From Patescibacteria group bacterium UBA3527 (lineage in GTDB: Bacteria; Patescibacteriota; Minisyncoccia; Phycocordibacterales; UBA918), in the NCBI GenBank assembly GCA_002377025.1, contig DFPA01000046.1:1-10295 (forward strand): DNA of 10,295 nt, in the 5' to 3' direction. A program made the translations under genes and the position numbers. Shown piece by piece: positions 1 through 7,332 of this stretch; within the stretch, counting starts at the first letter, position 1; the number at the start of each line of letters is the position of its first letter. The notes under the pieces were generated by a model. That model was not told the origin of the DNA. It ran no database searches and saw only the letters and a program-made list of their open reading frames with translations.

Positions 1-848
1 TCTATATCGATAGCAGCTCTGGCATAAAAAACCAAATTCTTATGTTCCTGCCAGCGAATATTCTCCTCCTTGAAACCCAAGTCTAAGTAAAATTGCCACC
101 GCTTCTTCTTCCAGCTCTCATAGACATCCATCTCACTCACTGGATCAACAAACATTTGCATTTCCATTTGCTCAAACTCTCGCTTGCGAAAGATGTATTG
201 TCGCGGAGCAATTTCATTACGAAAGGCCTTGCCTATTTGCGCGATACCAAATGGCACCTTTACTCTAGTGGTATCAAGGACGTTTTTGAAATTGATATAA
301 ATACCTTGGCAAGTCTCGCCGCGCAGGTAGGCTGGCTCGCCAGACCAGTCGTCAGAGAAGTTACCGAGATTTGTCTTTACTAAAAGATTGAAATTGGAAA
401 CTTGGCCAAAGTTTGATTGGCCACACTTTGGACATTTAATGTCGGATTTGTGTTTATTAAAAAGCACATTTAGGTCGGCAACTGACATCTTTTCATCAGC
501 CTCAACATCTATCTCTTCTAGCAGATGGTCAGCCCGAGAGCGAATATTACACTCCTTGCACTCTACGAGTGGATCGGAAAATCCTCCCACATGTCCGGAA
601 GCTTCCCATACCTTAGGGTGCGTCACAATAGAAGAATCTAAGCCCACTATATTCGCTTCTTCGTTGACCATCTTCTTCCACCAGAGCTGTTTGATGTTAT
701 TGGCGAGTTCTACTCCATAAGGGCCATAATCGTATGAACCTACAAAGCCACCGTATATCTCGCTACCGGCAAAAATAAATCCTCGCCTCTTGGCTAGAGC
801 GCTTATTTTCTCCAACTTGTTTTCGTTTTGGTCCGACATATTAGACAT
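1..848 (-). CDS. glyS: Glycyl-tRNA synthetase, archaeal/eukaryotic-type single-chain form, N-terminal part (cut by window edge)
   Basis: Charges tRNA-Gly with glycine in the cytoplasm; class II synthetase of the alpha2 type, not the alpha2beta2 bacterial type. My translation of the minus strand gives an open frame of 282 codons that runs off the left edge, so the C-terminal catalytic and anticodon-binding parts are missing here. Visible marks: the family segment GSYDYGPYGVELANN near residues 37-51; two Cys pairs, CKEC (97-100) and CPKC (139-142), as in the zinc-binding insert; and class II motif 2, FRNEIAPRQ, from about residue 210. The start is either the ATG at 848 or the in-frame ATG at 839. 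I prefer 848: AGGTAG lies 12 bases upstream, and a TATGCT hexamer ends five bases before it. Neither signal is strong. It is the last gene of a same-strand series, separated from the surface-protein gene by about 220 bp containing a terminator-like hairpin. Confidence 0.95.
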   Translation of the reverse strand, partial: MSNMSDQNENKLEKISALAKRRGFIFAGSEIYGGFVGSYDYGPYGVELANNIKQLWWKKMVNEEANIVGLDSSIVTHPKVWEASGHVGGFSDPLVECKECNIRSRADHLLEEIDVEADEKMSVADLNVLFNKHKSDIKCPKCGQSNFGQVSNFNLLVKTNLGNFSDDWSGEPAYLRGETCQGIYINFKNVLDTTRVKVPFGIAQIGKAFRNEIAPRQYIFRKREFEQMEMQMFVDPVSEMDVYESWKKKRWQFYLDLGFKEENIRWQEHKNLVFYARAAIDI

Positions 849-954
849 ACAATAGCATAGCTACCTGCAAAATCACGTGTCTCCCACCCATCACGTAGTC
901 GAGTAAAATCGGATAAGATCTGCCGTGCTGCAGGAAAAATTGCGAAACATCTCT

Positions 955-1080
955 TGATTGAGTAAAAATGGAGTGAAATACAAGGCGTGCAAAGAAAATA
1001 ACTTGAGCCGTACTAGGTGGTACGGTGAAAGTTATTTTACTGAAGCACAACGTAGTAGTTCGTATATTTTTACTCAATCA
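955..1080. repeat. 126-bp nested inverted-repeat element, MITE-like
   Basis: A perfect 15-bp inverted repeat, TGATTGAGTAAAAAT at 955-969 and its complement at 1066-1080, encloses a second strong hairpin (995-1038). GTGC (987-990) and GCAC (1045-1048) can also pair between them, so the segment can fold as one long interrupted stem. The right arm covers the last codons and the TAA stop of the surface-protein gene. The bases flanking both ends begin CTC (951-953 and 1081-1083), a weak hint of a target duplication. It could be a small mobile palindromic element or simply an elaborate terminator region. No second copy occurs in this window. Confidence 0.5.
995..1038 (-). terminator. Probable intrinsic terminator after the surface-protein gene
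   Basis: The outer stem pairs AAAATAACTT (995-1004) with AAGTTATTTT (1029-1038), 10 bp. The inner stem pairs CCGTAC (1008-1013) with GTACGG (1020-1025), closing a 6-base loop. Between them, plus-strand GA (1005-1006) faces GA (1027-1028), the arrangement of tandem sheared G-A mismatches if the plus-strand RNA is made. On the minus strand the hairpin ends in a T-rich run (TTATTTTCTTT). It begins about 30 bases past the TAA at 1070. The A/T-rich outer stem means it could work in both directions. Confidence 0.6.
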
Positions 1081-2977
1081 CTCGGCCGTTGTCGGTAGAG
1101 TATCCAGCCTCACTGGAAAGCTCCGCCGAAACAAATGAATTCAATCCTCGCACTGTAGTACCGGTAAAACTATCGGTCGCCTTTAAGCGTTGCTCTCTAA
1201 CAAGTATTGGAGTGGTACCCGCATCAGAGGCGGATGGTAGCAATGTGACATTGAAAGTACCAATTGGGTTGGTGCCACTACGTACACTGCCAACGTTCCA
1301 AGTAACCACTCTATCACTGCTGTTGTAGGAAAAACTCCCAACCCCTCCAGTCTCCCCCGTCCATGTTACATTGGCCGGCAAAACTGCTACAACCGTAGTG
1401 TTGTCTAGATTATTCGCTTGATTGTCAACCATAAAAGATATTTTATACTTGGTGGTATCACCTACCTTCGGAGGCAAGGCACCTGAAAGGTGTCTTGCCT
1501 CCGCTAATATACTTGCTTCACCACTAACGCGAATTACTCCTTCTGTATTTAAACTCAAACTCTCAGGTACTCGTGAATCGCTCACTCGCTTGGCATTAAC
1601 GTCTACATTCAAACGTACCTCGGGAGTAGAAACTGAAGAATTTGGTAGAAGGGAAAAGTTCAACCGAACCTTATCACCCGGATCTATTTCTTGCAGTGAG
1701 TTGTCATCCGCAGGGCTCCAAGTAATAGAATTTTGGTTTGAATCAAAGAAACCATTGGTACTTTGTACGATGTTACTATGATACGCACTGCCCGACAAAT
1801 TAAGGGTGACTTCTACGTCGTAGACTACCTCTGAAAGATTGTTTTGTAACACCACTTGCCCGCTCACCGATTCCCCCTCCTCTACTACTCGAACATTATC
1901 GTTATTAGCTCCTATATCTAATGAGACTTCCAAAAATGAGGTTTCCACCTCCCATTCCACTTGTGCAGTACTAAAAATAGAACCTACCTTGGTGTCATCG
2001 TTTTTATCCGGCACACCAACAGAAAAGGCCATCACCGCTTCTTCATTAACATGTCCTACAACAAGGCCGGTCACCTCTATTTCCACCACTTCTCCCGGGT
2101 CCAAGCTTTTTATAAACCAAACGTTCTTCCCGGCATAAGTTTCCGGTGAAGAAGAAGTGAAGTCCCATTGGTTGGGATAGTCGGCACGTACCAACACATT
2201 TTTAATGGTCTCACCAGAATTGGAAGCGACTTTCAGTGTGACCGATGCTTCTTGTCCAACAGATACTTTGTCGGTACTTTCCACGATGGCCACTACCGGA
2301 GCCGAGCTTATCTTATAGCGAAGCGGCTCTGCTTCTTTGAAGAAAAGAGCATTTGAACCTTCTACCCGATATTCTATGGAAACTTTCACTTCTTGTTCGG
2401 TGTTTTCTTCACCATAAACTATAACGGTTTGTGGCACACTGATACTTTCGTTTACCCCAATGGATTCCAATGAGGTACGCTCGATAAACAAATCCCTCTG
2501 CTCTTCGTCGGCTGATTTGGTACCTCTTTCGTACTCTACTATCAAAGTCGCCGATTCTATCGGCACTCGATTGGAGTTTTGTATACCTATTTGTACCATC
2601 ATTTCTTCCCCACCACCGATAGTAAATGGGCCACTGACACTCAGATTGATATTGTCTCCGGAGATAACATTGTTTCCAAGAAAAAGTAAAGACGAGGAAA
2701 TCAGGAGTGCCAACACAAAAAACAGCCCCCCAATAAAAAGCATCTTAATACGAAGTTTTTTTCTTTTACTTTTTGCCATAGTGTCAACGGGATTACTTAC
2801 TAAAGAATCCCCACTTTCAAGATCTTCCTTGGGATTTGGCTGGTTTACCCATTCTGTCGGCACCTTATCTTCTGCCTGCGGAAGCTGAAACCGTTCTCTT
2901 TTAATCTCTTTTTTACCTCGTTCGTAGAGACGCTTGCGAACATCGGACAGTTTCTTTTGTTTACCACTCAGGGACAT
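1070..2977 (-). CDS. Membrane-anchored surface protein with tandem DUF11/Ig-like beta-sandwich domains
   Basis: No specific function recognised. The 635-aa protein has a basic, charged N-terminus (residues 1-78, probably cytoplasmic, rich in Lys/Arg), one hydrophobic segment at about 79-100 and a long, Asn/Ser/Thr/Val-rich outside part. That part shows about four beta-sandwich units starting near residues 110, 230, 350 and 490, with wording typical of DUF11/CARDB-like repeats: 'LDPGEVVEIEV', 'IDPGDKVRLNFSLLP' and 'VTWNVGSV'. There is no sortase motif, cleavable signal peptide or enzyme motif, so it is anchored by the N-terminal segment, with the sandwiches facing outward. ATG 2977 is 17 bp after recO ends. 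No Shine-Dalgarno is seen; instead TGATATAAT lies immediately upstream, suggesting its own leaderless promoter. A scaffold, envelope or adhesion role is plausible but inferred. Confidence 0.85.
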   Translation of the reverse strand: MSLSGKQKKLSDVRKRLYERGKKEIKRERFQLPQAEDKVPTEWVNQPNPKEDLESGDSLVSNPVDTMAKSKRKKLRIKMLFIGGLFFVLALLISSSLLFLGNNVISGDNINLSVSGPFTIGGGEEMMVQIGIQNSNRVPIESATLIVEYERGTKSADEEQRDLFIERTSLESIGVNESISVPQTVIVYGEENTEQEVKVSIEYRVEGSNALFFKEAEPLRYKISSAPVVAIVESTDKVSVGQEASVTLKVASNSGETIKNVLVRADYPNQWDFTSSSPETYAGKNVWFIKSLDPGEVVEIEVTGLVVGHVNEEAVMAFSVGVPDKNDDTKVGSIFSTAQVEWEVETSFLEVSLDIGANNDNVRVVEEGESVSGQVVLQNNLSEVVYDVEVTLNLSGSAYHSNIVQSTNGFFDSNQNSITWSPADDNSLQEIDPGDKVRLNFSLLPNSSVSTPEVRLNVDVNAKRVSDSRVPESLSLNTEGVIRVSGEASILAEARHLSGALPPKVGDTTKYKISFMVDNQANNLDNTTVVAVLPANVTWTGETGGVGSFSYNSSDRVVTWNVGSVRSGTNPIGTFNVTLLPSASDAGTTPILVREQRLKATDSFTGTTVRGLNSFVSAELSSEAGYSTDNGRVIE

Positions 2978-2983
2978 GGCTAC

Positions 2984-2992
2984 ATTATATCA
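2984..2992 (-). promoter_or_regulatory. Extended -10 promoter giving a leaderless start for the surface-protein gene
   Basis: The minus strand reads TGATATAAT, a perfect -10 hexamer with the extended TGn element, ending six bases before the ATG at 2977. Transcription would begin at or within a base or two of that ATG. It overlaps the recO stop codon (2995-2997) closely. No convincing -35 lies 16-18 bases upstream, and no Shine-Dalgarno is present. Confidence 0.55.
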
Positions 2993-2994
2993 GC

Positions 2995-3558
2995 TTAAAG
3001 ATGGCTTTCTTCGAGCGCAGTGTCTATGGCCTTAAGAGCTGTTGCAGATAAAGGTTGGTAATTTTTGTACTGATTTTGCGATAGCCACTCCTGCAAATCT
3101 TTCTGCGGAGGTATATAGCCCAAGTGAGCCAATAGTCTCAACGTGAAGAAATCAGCGTAGTGCTTATTGTCTTCATCCTCGACCACGGCATCCAAGGCAC
3201 GCTCCGCCTCTTCATACACACCTTCATTCACACCTTCTCCTTGCAAGAAACGGCGCAAAAGTTTTACCATCTCTGAAACTAAAACACGTGTTGCTCTATC
3301 CGAAGCACTCTGATAGTAATTTTTACAAGCTTCTACACTTCCTATGCGCCAACCACTCTTCCCTTGCACCAGTGAAACCCGAATGAGCGAGAATTCCTGC
3401 AAAGCATAACGTTGTTTACTCTTCTCTTCCCGAACACTGCGAGCCGAGGCTATTATCATTCCCGCTTCGCGAGTCAAGAGGAGATAGCTCTTATCAGATG
3501 CGCTACTCACAAAGCTTCCACACACCAGAGCATCAGTGGTGTATGTTTTGTAGCTCAT
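2995..3558 (-). CDS. recO: DNA repair protein RecO, short form lacking the zinc cysteines
   Basis: RecO anneals single-stranded DNA and, with RecR, helps load RecA in the RecF recombination pathway. The 187-aa protein starts with an OB-fold-like segment (about 1-75) matching RecO in order: 'TDALVCGSFVSSASDKSYLLLTREAG', then 'RYALQEFSLIRVSLVQGKSG'. A helical part follows, with the family sequence 'FFTLRLLAHLGYIPP' near 138-152. In typical RecO (about 240 aa) that segment leads into a Cys-rich zinc site; here no Cys pair follows and the protein ends about 35 residues later. Its ATG at 3558 is one base after the ileS stop (3560-3562), and no Shine-Dalgarno is visible, so translation is probably coupled to ileS. 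RecO is poorly conserved, so the call rests on the order of motifs and length. Confidence 0.75.
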   Translation of the reverse strand: MSYKTYTTDALVCGSFVSSASDKSYLLLTREAGMIIASARSVREEKSKQRYALQEFSLIRVSLVQGKSGWRIGSVEACKNYYQSASDRATRVLVSEMVKLLRRFLQGEGVNEGVYEEAERALDAVVEDEDNKHYADFFTLRLLAHLGYIPPQKDLQEWLSQNQYKNYQPLSATALKAIDTALEESHL

Positions 3559-3559
3559 A

Positions 3560-6500
3560 CTAGATACTAATTTTGTACTTTGTATCTCCCAGATCTAACT
3601 CGCTACCATCAGCTACCTCTCCAAAAGAAACTGTTTCTGCGCCCACTGTGTTAGCAAGCATATCCATAAAACTGTCGAGTGTATTTTGTCCTTCCTGACT
3701 CGTTTCGATTACAAGTTTAATCTCATCCTCCGGCTTGAGTCCTGTTTGCTTACGCATATTCTGTACAAAGCGAATCACCTCACGAACCTGGCCTTCAGCG
3801 AGCAGTTGGGGGGTTAATTCTGTGTCTAATACAATCTGCTCCGCCTGTGCTTCATTACGTACAATTTCTTTCACATTTATTTCTTCGATGACCAGTGACC
3901 CCAAGGCTTCGTTTTCAAGCACTACCGAGTCATCCTTGATTGACAACCTGGACAAAGGTTGACGTACTTTAATACCGCTCTTGGTTCTGGCTTCTAAAGC
4001 AACCGTCACCAGCGAACGGATTTCTTTCATCTGAGCTATAAGCTCCTCATCCACCTTCATTTCTTTAGGCCAAGAAGCAAGGTGTACACTCTCTTCATCG
4101 TCTTCACTCTTTATCATCTGCCATAAATATTCGGCGTAGAAAGGCATCACCGGTGCTATCACCAAAGAGAGGTGCTTCAGTACGTAACCAAGAGTTGCTA
4201 GAGCATCTGCCTTATCATAGACATCAGCACTCTTTAGCCGATCCCGTGAGCGACGCAAATACCACACTGAAAGATCATCAATAAAGTCGATGGTCGGCCG
4301 GGTGGCTTTATCGAGTTCATAATTTTGATATCCGGCAGTAGATTTTTTGATCAATTCCCCAAGACGGCTCAAAATCCACTTGTCCAGAACATGTTCTGAA
4401 TCCGAGTGTATAACATTGCTCTCTTTATACATCTCGTACATTTGCAAAACATTATGCAAGCGACCGATATTTTTGCGTTGTAATTCAGTTACACCTGCGT
4501 CGGAAAAATTCAGATCCTCTCCGCGAACTATTGGCGAAGATAGGAGGTAAAAACGCATAGAGTCTGCTCCCACTTCGTCAGCCAATTTGGTTGGTTCGGA
4601 GTAGTTTTGTAATTTCTTACTCAACTTCTTACCATCTTCAGCCATAATGAGGCCATTTACGATGACATTCTCATACGGACTCTTACCAAACAAAGCTGTA
4701 CCGAGAACGATAAGCGAATAGAACCAGCCGCGGGTTTGGTCGAGTCCTTCAGCAATAAACTGTGCGGGAAAGTAATTCCCTTCGAAATTATCTGTATTTT
4801 CAAATGGATAGTGGTGCTGACCATATGGCATGGAGCCAGACTCAAACCAACAGTCAAAAACATCCGGTACGCGTTCGAGCTTAGTTTTTCCTTCATAAAG
4901 CTCAATGTCATCAATATACGGACGATGGTAGTCCAATATGTAGTTATCATTGTGTGGTAGTGGTGTAAAAGTCAGCTCGTGAGCTACCCCTTTTTCTTCG
5001 GGGTACAACTCTGACCATTTCTCAGCAATCTCTTTATTGTCAGCTCCTGTAGCTAGGAAGTTTAGCAGAGAAATAGGATCTCCATGTGAAACTATGAGGA
5101 TTTTCTTGTCTTTATGCTCTTTCTCCAGCGAGTACAGAAAGTCTCCCATGCGCTTTCTTATATCGTTCCAATTCTCTCCTCCTTCCGGTTTTGACTCAAA
5201 CTTTGTCATTCCCGATGGATACGCAGACTGATACTCAGCCAGTGGCTTCCCCTCATACTCACCATGATCAGTCTCACGAATTCTTTCATCGATAATCACT
5301 TCACTTTCGAGACCGATAGTTTCTGCTACCAACTGAGCTGTTTCTCTTGCTCGTAATACCGGTGAGGAGATGATGATGTCTATTTTCCCTCGCAATTTTT
5401 CGGCGGATTTTTTAACGGTTTCTTTCCCTAAGTCTGTCAATGGATAAGGTGCATCATAAGCGTCAGTAACCACCCGAGAGACGTTTTTCTCACTTTCACC
5501 ATGACGCATTACAAAATACCGATTACCACTCTTGGGTACATATTCCTTAAGCTCTTCCAGTGAGCCAAACACTTTGTACTCTTTGGTTTCTGGATTACGC
5601 CATATCGGTAGTGGTGCTCCCCAGTAGCGTTGACGAGAGACCGCCCAGTCACGAGCGCCTTCAAGCCACTTACCAAAGCGGTTTGTACCCACGTGCTCCG
5701 GCACCCAGTGAACTTTGTTATTTTCTTTTACCAACTTATCCTTGATATCGGTCACTCGAACAAACCAAGAGGTGGTTGCATAGTTTAAAAGCGGAGTATC
5801 ACAACGCCAGCAGTGTGGGTAGCTGTGAGTGATGTTTTCTTTACGAAAGAGCTTTCCGCTTTCTTTAAGCGCTTTCACGATTTCGATATCGGAGTCCAAG
5901 TGAAGCACACCAGCTTCATCATCATCTTTAGGTTTGACAAGTTTGCCGGCAAAGTCGGTGATGAAATCCATAAAGTGCCCGCTCTCATCGACATGATGCA
6001 CAATTGGAATTCCTTTTTCCTTAGCCAGCTCCATATCTTCGTCACCATAGGCCGGTGCCAGGTGTACCGCACCTGTACCTTCTTCACCAATCTCTACATA
6101 GTCAGCGTGATAGATTTTCCAAGCATTTCCTTTATTCTCAAACTCTCTGTCTTGGAAGTACGAAAATGGCGGCTCGTAGCTACGTCCCAACAAGTCGGAA
6201 CCTTTCATCTCTTCCATCATTTCATACTCCTTGGTACCAAGCTGAACCAACCTCTCTTTGGCAAGTATATACTCCCCTTCCATTTCGACCTCAGTTACTT
6301 TAACTCTCACATAGTCATGATCTTTGTGTACCGCTGCGGCCATATTGCCCGGCAATGTCCATGGAGTGGTAGTCCATACCAATAGCGACGTTCCGGTCTT
6401 TTCTCCACCTTCATCCAACAAAGGTAGTTTCACTGTGACCGCAATATCCTTGATATCTTGATACCCTTGATTCACCTCGAAGTTGGATAGTGTAGTGCCA

Positions 6501-7105
6501 CAACGTGGACAAAGGTGCATCGACTTAAAGCCTTCGTAAACTAGACCTTTCTCATGCAATGACTTAAACACCCACCACACACTCTCGGTATATGAGCTGT
6601 CCATTGTTTTATAATCATCTTCCATATCAGCCCACCGGCCCATGCGAGGAATTATCTGCCTCCAGTCATCAGCGTACTCCATCACAGTACTCCGAGCGGC
6701 TTCGTTGAAATTTTTTACACCGTATTCTTCAATGTCTTTCTTAGTCGCCAAGCCAAGTTTTTTCTCAATAAGATTCTCAAGTGGCAAGCCGTGACAATCC
6801 CAACCCCACTTACGACGCACCCGATAGCCATTCATAGTCCAAAAGCGCGGAATAGCATCTTTGATGGTACTGGCCAAAATGTGCCCGTAGTGCGGTAAAC
6901 CGGTAGCAAAGGGAGGGCCGTCATAAAAAACAAAATCGCCGTTAGGCGCGTCCTTCTCAACTGATTTATTAAAAATGTCATGCTCTTCCCAAAAAGCCAG
7001 CATTGCTTCTTCACGTAGAGCTACTTCTGATTTTTGTTCATCTCTATTAAGATCTAATTTTTCTTCTTGATTTTTCTTTGTCATATTTTTATGTATATCA
7101 GACAT
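3560..7105 (-). CDS. ileS: Isoleucyl-tRNA synthetase, type 2 (eukaryote-like), with an inserted histidine-phosphatase domain
   Basis: Charges tRNA-Ile and edits Val-tRNA-Ile; cytoplasmic class I enzyme. Residues counted from ATG 7105 (1181 aa): HIGH-type motif HYGH 72-75; zinc pair CPRC 199-202; editing domain with TTPWTLPGN 246-254 and GTGAVHLAPAYGDED 343-357; second pair CWRC 432-435; AVSRQRYWG 488-496; DVFDCWFES 748-756; KMSKS-type KLSKK 827-831; anticodon-binding helices to about 1020; and a C-terminal DUF5915-like part near 1105-1136. The CPRC...CWRC layout fits type 2 enzymes. Between residues about 528 and 721 lies an in-frame histidine-phosphatase domain absent from ordinary IleRS; it explains the extra length over the usual 1030-1090 aa. 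The frame extends to ATG 7177, but those 24 residues do not resemble IleRS. ATG 7084 is also possible. recO follows after one base. Confidence 0.95.
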   Translation of the reverse strand: MSDIHKNMTKKNQEEKLDLNRDEQKSEVALREEAMLAFWEEHDIFNKSVEKDAPNGDFVFYDGPPFATGLPHYGHILASTIKDAIPRFWTMNGYRVRRKWGWDCHGLPLENLIEKKLGLATKKDIEEYGVKNFNEAARSTVMEYADDWRQIIPRMGRWADMEDDYKTMDSSYTESVWWVFKSLHEKGLVYEGFKSMHLCPRCGTTLSNFEVNQGYQDIKDIAVTVKLPLLDEGGEKTGTSLLVWTTTPWTLPGNMAAAVHKDHDYVRVKVTEVEMEGEYILAKERLVQLGTKEYEMMEEMKGSDLLGRSYEPPFSYFQDREFENKGNAWKIYHADYVEIGEEGTGAVHLAPAYGDEDMELAKEKGIPIVHHVDESGHFMDFITDFAGKLVKPKDDDEAGVLHLDSDIEIVKALKESGKLFRKENITHSYPHCWRCDTPLLNYATTSWFVRVTDIKDKLVKENNKVHWVPEHVGTNRFGKWLEGARDWAVSRQRYWGAPLPIWRNPETKEYKVFGSLEELKEYVPKSGNRYFVMRHGESEKNVSRVVTDAYDAPYPLTDLGKETVKKSAEKLRGKIDIIISSPVLRARETAQLVAETIGLESEVIIDERIRETDHGEYEGKPLAEYQSAYPSGMTKFESKPEGGENWNDIRKRMGDFLYSLEKEHKDKKILIVSHGDPISLLNFLATGADNKEIAEKWSELYPEEKGVAHELTFTPLPHNDNYILDYHRPYIDDIELYEGKTKLERVPDVFDCWFESGSMPYGQHHYPFENTDNFEGNYFPAQFIAEGLDQTRGWFYSLIVLGTALFGKSPYENVIVNGLIMAEDGKKLSKKLQNYSEPTKLADEVGADSMRFYLLSSPIVRGEDLNFSDAGVTELQRKNIGRLHNVLQMYEMYKESNVIHSDSEHVLDKWILSRLGELIKKSTAGYQNYELDKATRPTIDFIDDLSVWYLRRSRDRLKSADVYDKADALATLGYVLKHLSLVIAPVMPFYAEYLWQMIKSEDDEESVHLASWPKEMKVDEELIAQMKEIRSLVTVALEARTKSGIKVRQPLSRLSIKDDSVVLENEALGSLVIEEINVKEIVRNEAQAEQIVLDTELTPQLLAEGQVREVIRFVQNMRKQTGLKPEDEIKLVIETSQEGQNTLDSFMDMLANTVGAETVSFGEVADGSELDLGDTKYKISI
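4943..5524 (-). other. Histidine phosphatase (phosphoglycerate-mutase-like) domain inserted within ileS
   Basis: Encoded by about residues 528-721 of IleRS (from ATG 7105). It has the whole family signature in order: YFVMRHGESEKN with catalytic RHG at 534-536 (His535 the phospho-acceptor); LTDLGKE; ISSPVLRARETAQ with Arg585; IRETDHGEYEGK with Glu611 as the likely acid; PEGGENWNDIRKRM; and ILIVSHGD with His674. IleRS sequence resumes directly with HRPYIDD. There is no internal stop, frame change or plausible separate start, so both activities should sit on one polypeptide. All catalytic residues are kept, which argues for an active phosphatase; the substrate cannot be told from sequence. Confidence 0.92.
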
Positions 7106-7107
7106 AA
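7089..7107 (-). repeat. Stem-loop copy 1, covering the ileS start codon
   Basis: Plus-strand TTATGT (7089-7094) pairs with ACATAA (7102-7107) around the 7-base loop ATATCAG (CTGATAT on the minus strand). The minus-strand ATG at 7105 is inside the stem. It shares 13 identical bases, TGTATATCAGACA, with copy 2 at 7239-7251, while the outer stem pairs differ but remain complementary. It may influence access to the start. The same stretch also reads as a weak extended -10 (TGATATACA) seven bases before the in-frame ATG at 7084. Confidence 0.45.
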
Positions 7108-7236
7108 TAATTTTTAGATCACCATTGATACAAAACTTTGTCGCTGCACTGAAAATGTCGATCAACGTATAGTACATACGCCTTATTTCATCTTCAGCTT
7201 GCGCCTCGTTTTCTATTCAATTTTGTGCCTAAAAAA

Positions 7237-7253
7237 CGTGTATATCAGACACG
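7237..7253 (-). repeat. Stem-loop copy 2, with T-run: weak argS terminator or ileS leader hairpin
   Basis: CGTGT (7237-7241) pairs with ACACG (7249-7253) around the same ATATCAG loop as copy 1. On the minus strand the stem is followed directly by TTTTTT (7231-7236), the form of a short intrinsic terminator about 80 bases after the argS stop. If the -10-like TACGAT at 7261-7266 is used, the hairpin instead sits at the very 5' end of the ileS transcript. The 5-bp stem is weak for efficient termination. Confidence 0.4.
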
Positions 7254-7260
7254 CCTTTGC

Positions 7261-7269
7261 ATCGTAGCA
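7261..7269 (-). promoter_or_regulatory. Candidate extended -10 for ileS-recO
   Basis: The minus strand reads TGCTACGAT, a TGn element joined to TACGAT. A start about seven bases downstream would give a leader of about 150 bases before the ATG at 7105, with a stem-loop at its 5' end. No good -35 is found at normal spacing: TTGAGT is present, but 25 bases away. Read-through from argS is an equally fair explanation for ileS expression. Confidence 0.3.
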
Positions 7270-7332
7270 TAATTTCTCACTTTAGGTAGTAACTCAAATT
7301 AAAACTTAAAATTTGTAACTTGAAATTACTAA

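Noticed and set aside
388..720. 110-aa plus-strand ORF at the left end
   Set aside because: Antisense to the clear GlyRS zinc and motif region; shadow frame.
1014..1025. Sequence resembling the T-box AGGTGGTAC element near glyS
   Set aside because: It lies on the plus strand, opposite to glyS, and is simply one side of the terminator hairpin; no specifier or stem I structure on the right strand.
841..1077. 78-aa minus-strand ORF between the surface-protein gene and glyS
   Set aside because: Starts at TTG inside the inverted repeat and runs through the terminator hairpin; composition is not protein-like and no ribosome-binding site is seen.
2460..2888. 142-aa plus-strand ORF
   Set aside because: Antisense to the membrane anchor and first sandwich domain of the surface protein; Ser/Ile-rich shadow.
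4943..5524. Histidine phosphatase as a separate gene or assembly join inside ileS
   Set aside because: The frame is continuous on both sides, codon style does not change, and the IleRS halves are complete with no duplicated ends; an assembly error cannot be fully excluded without reads.
5813..6385. 190-aa plus-strand ORF antisense to ileS
   Set aside because: Falls fully within the well-supported IleRS editing and core region; hydrophobic, low-complexity shadow frame.
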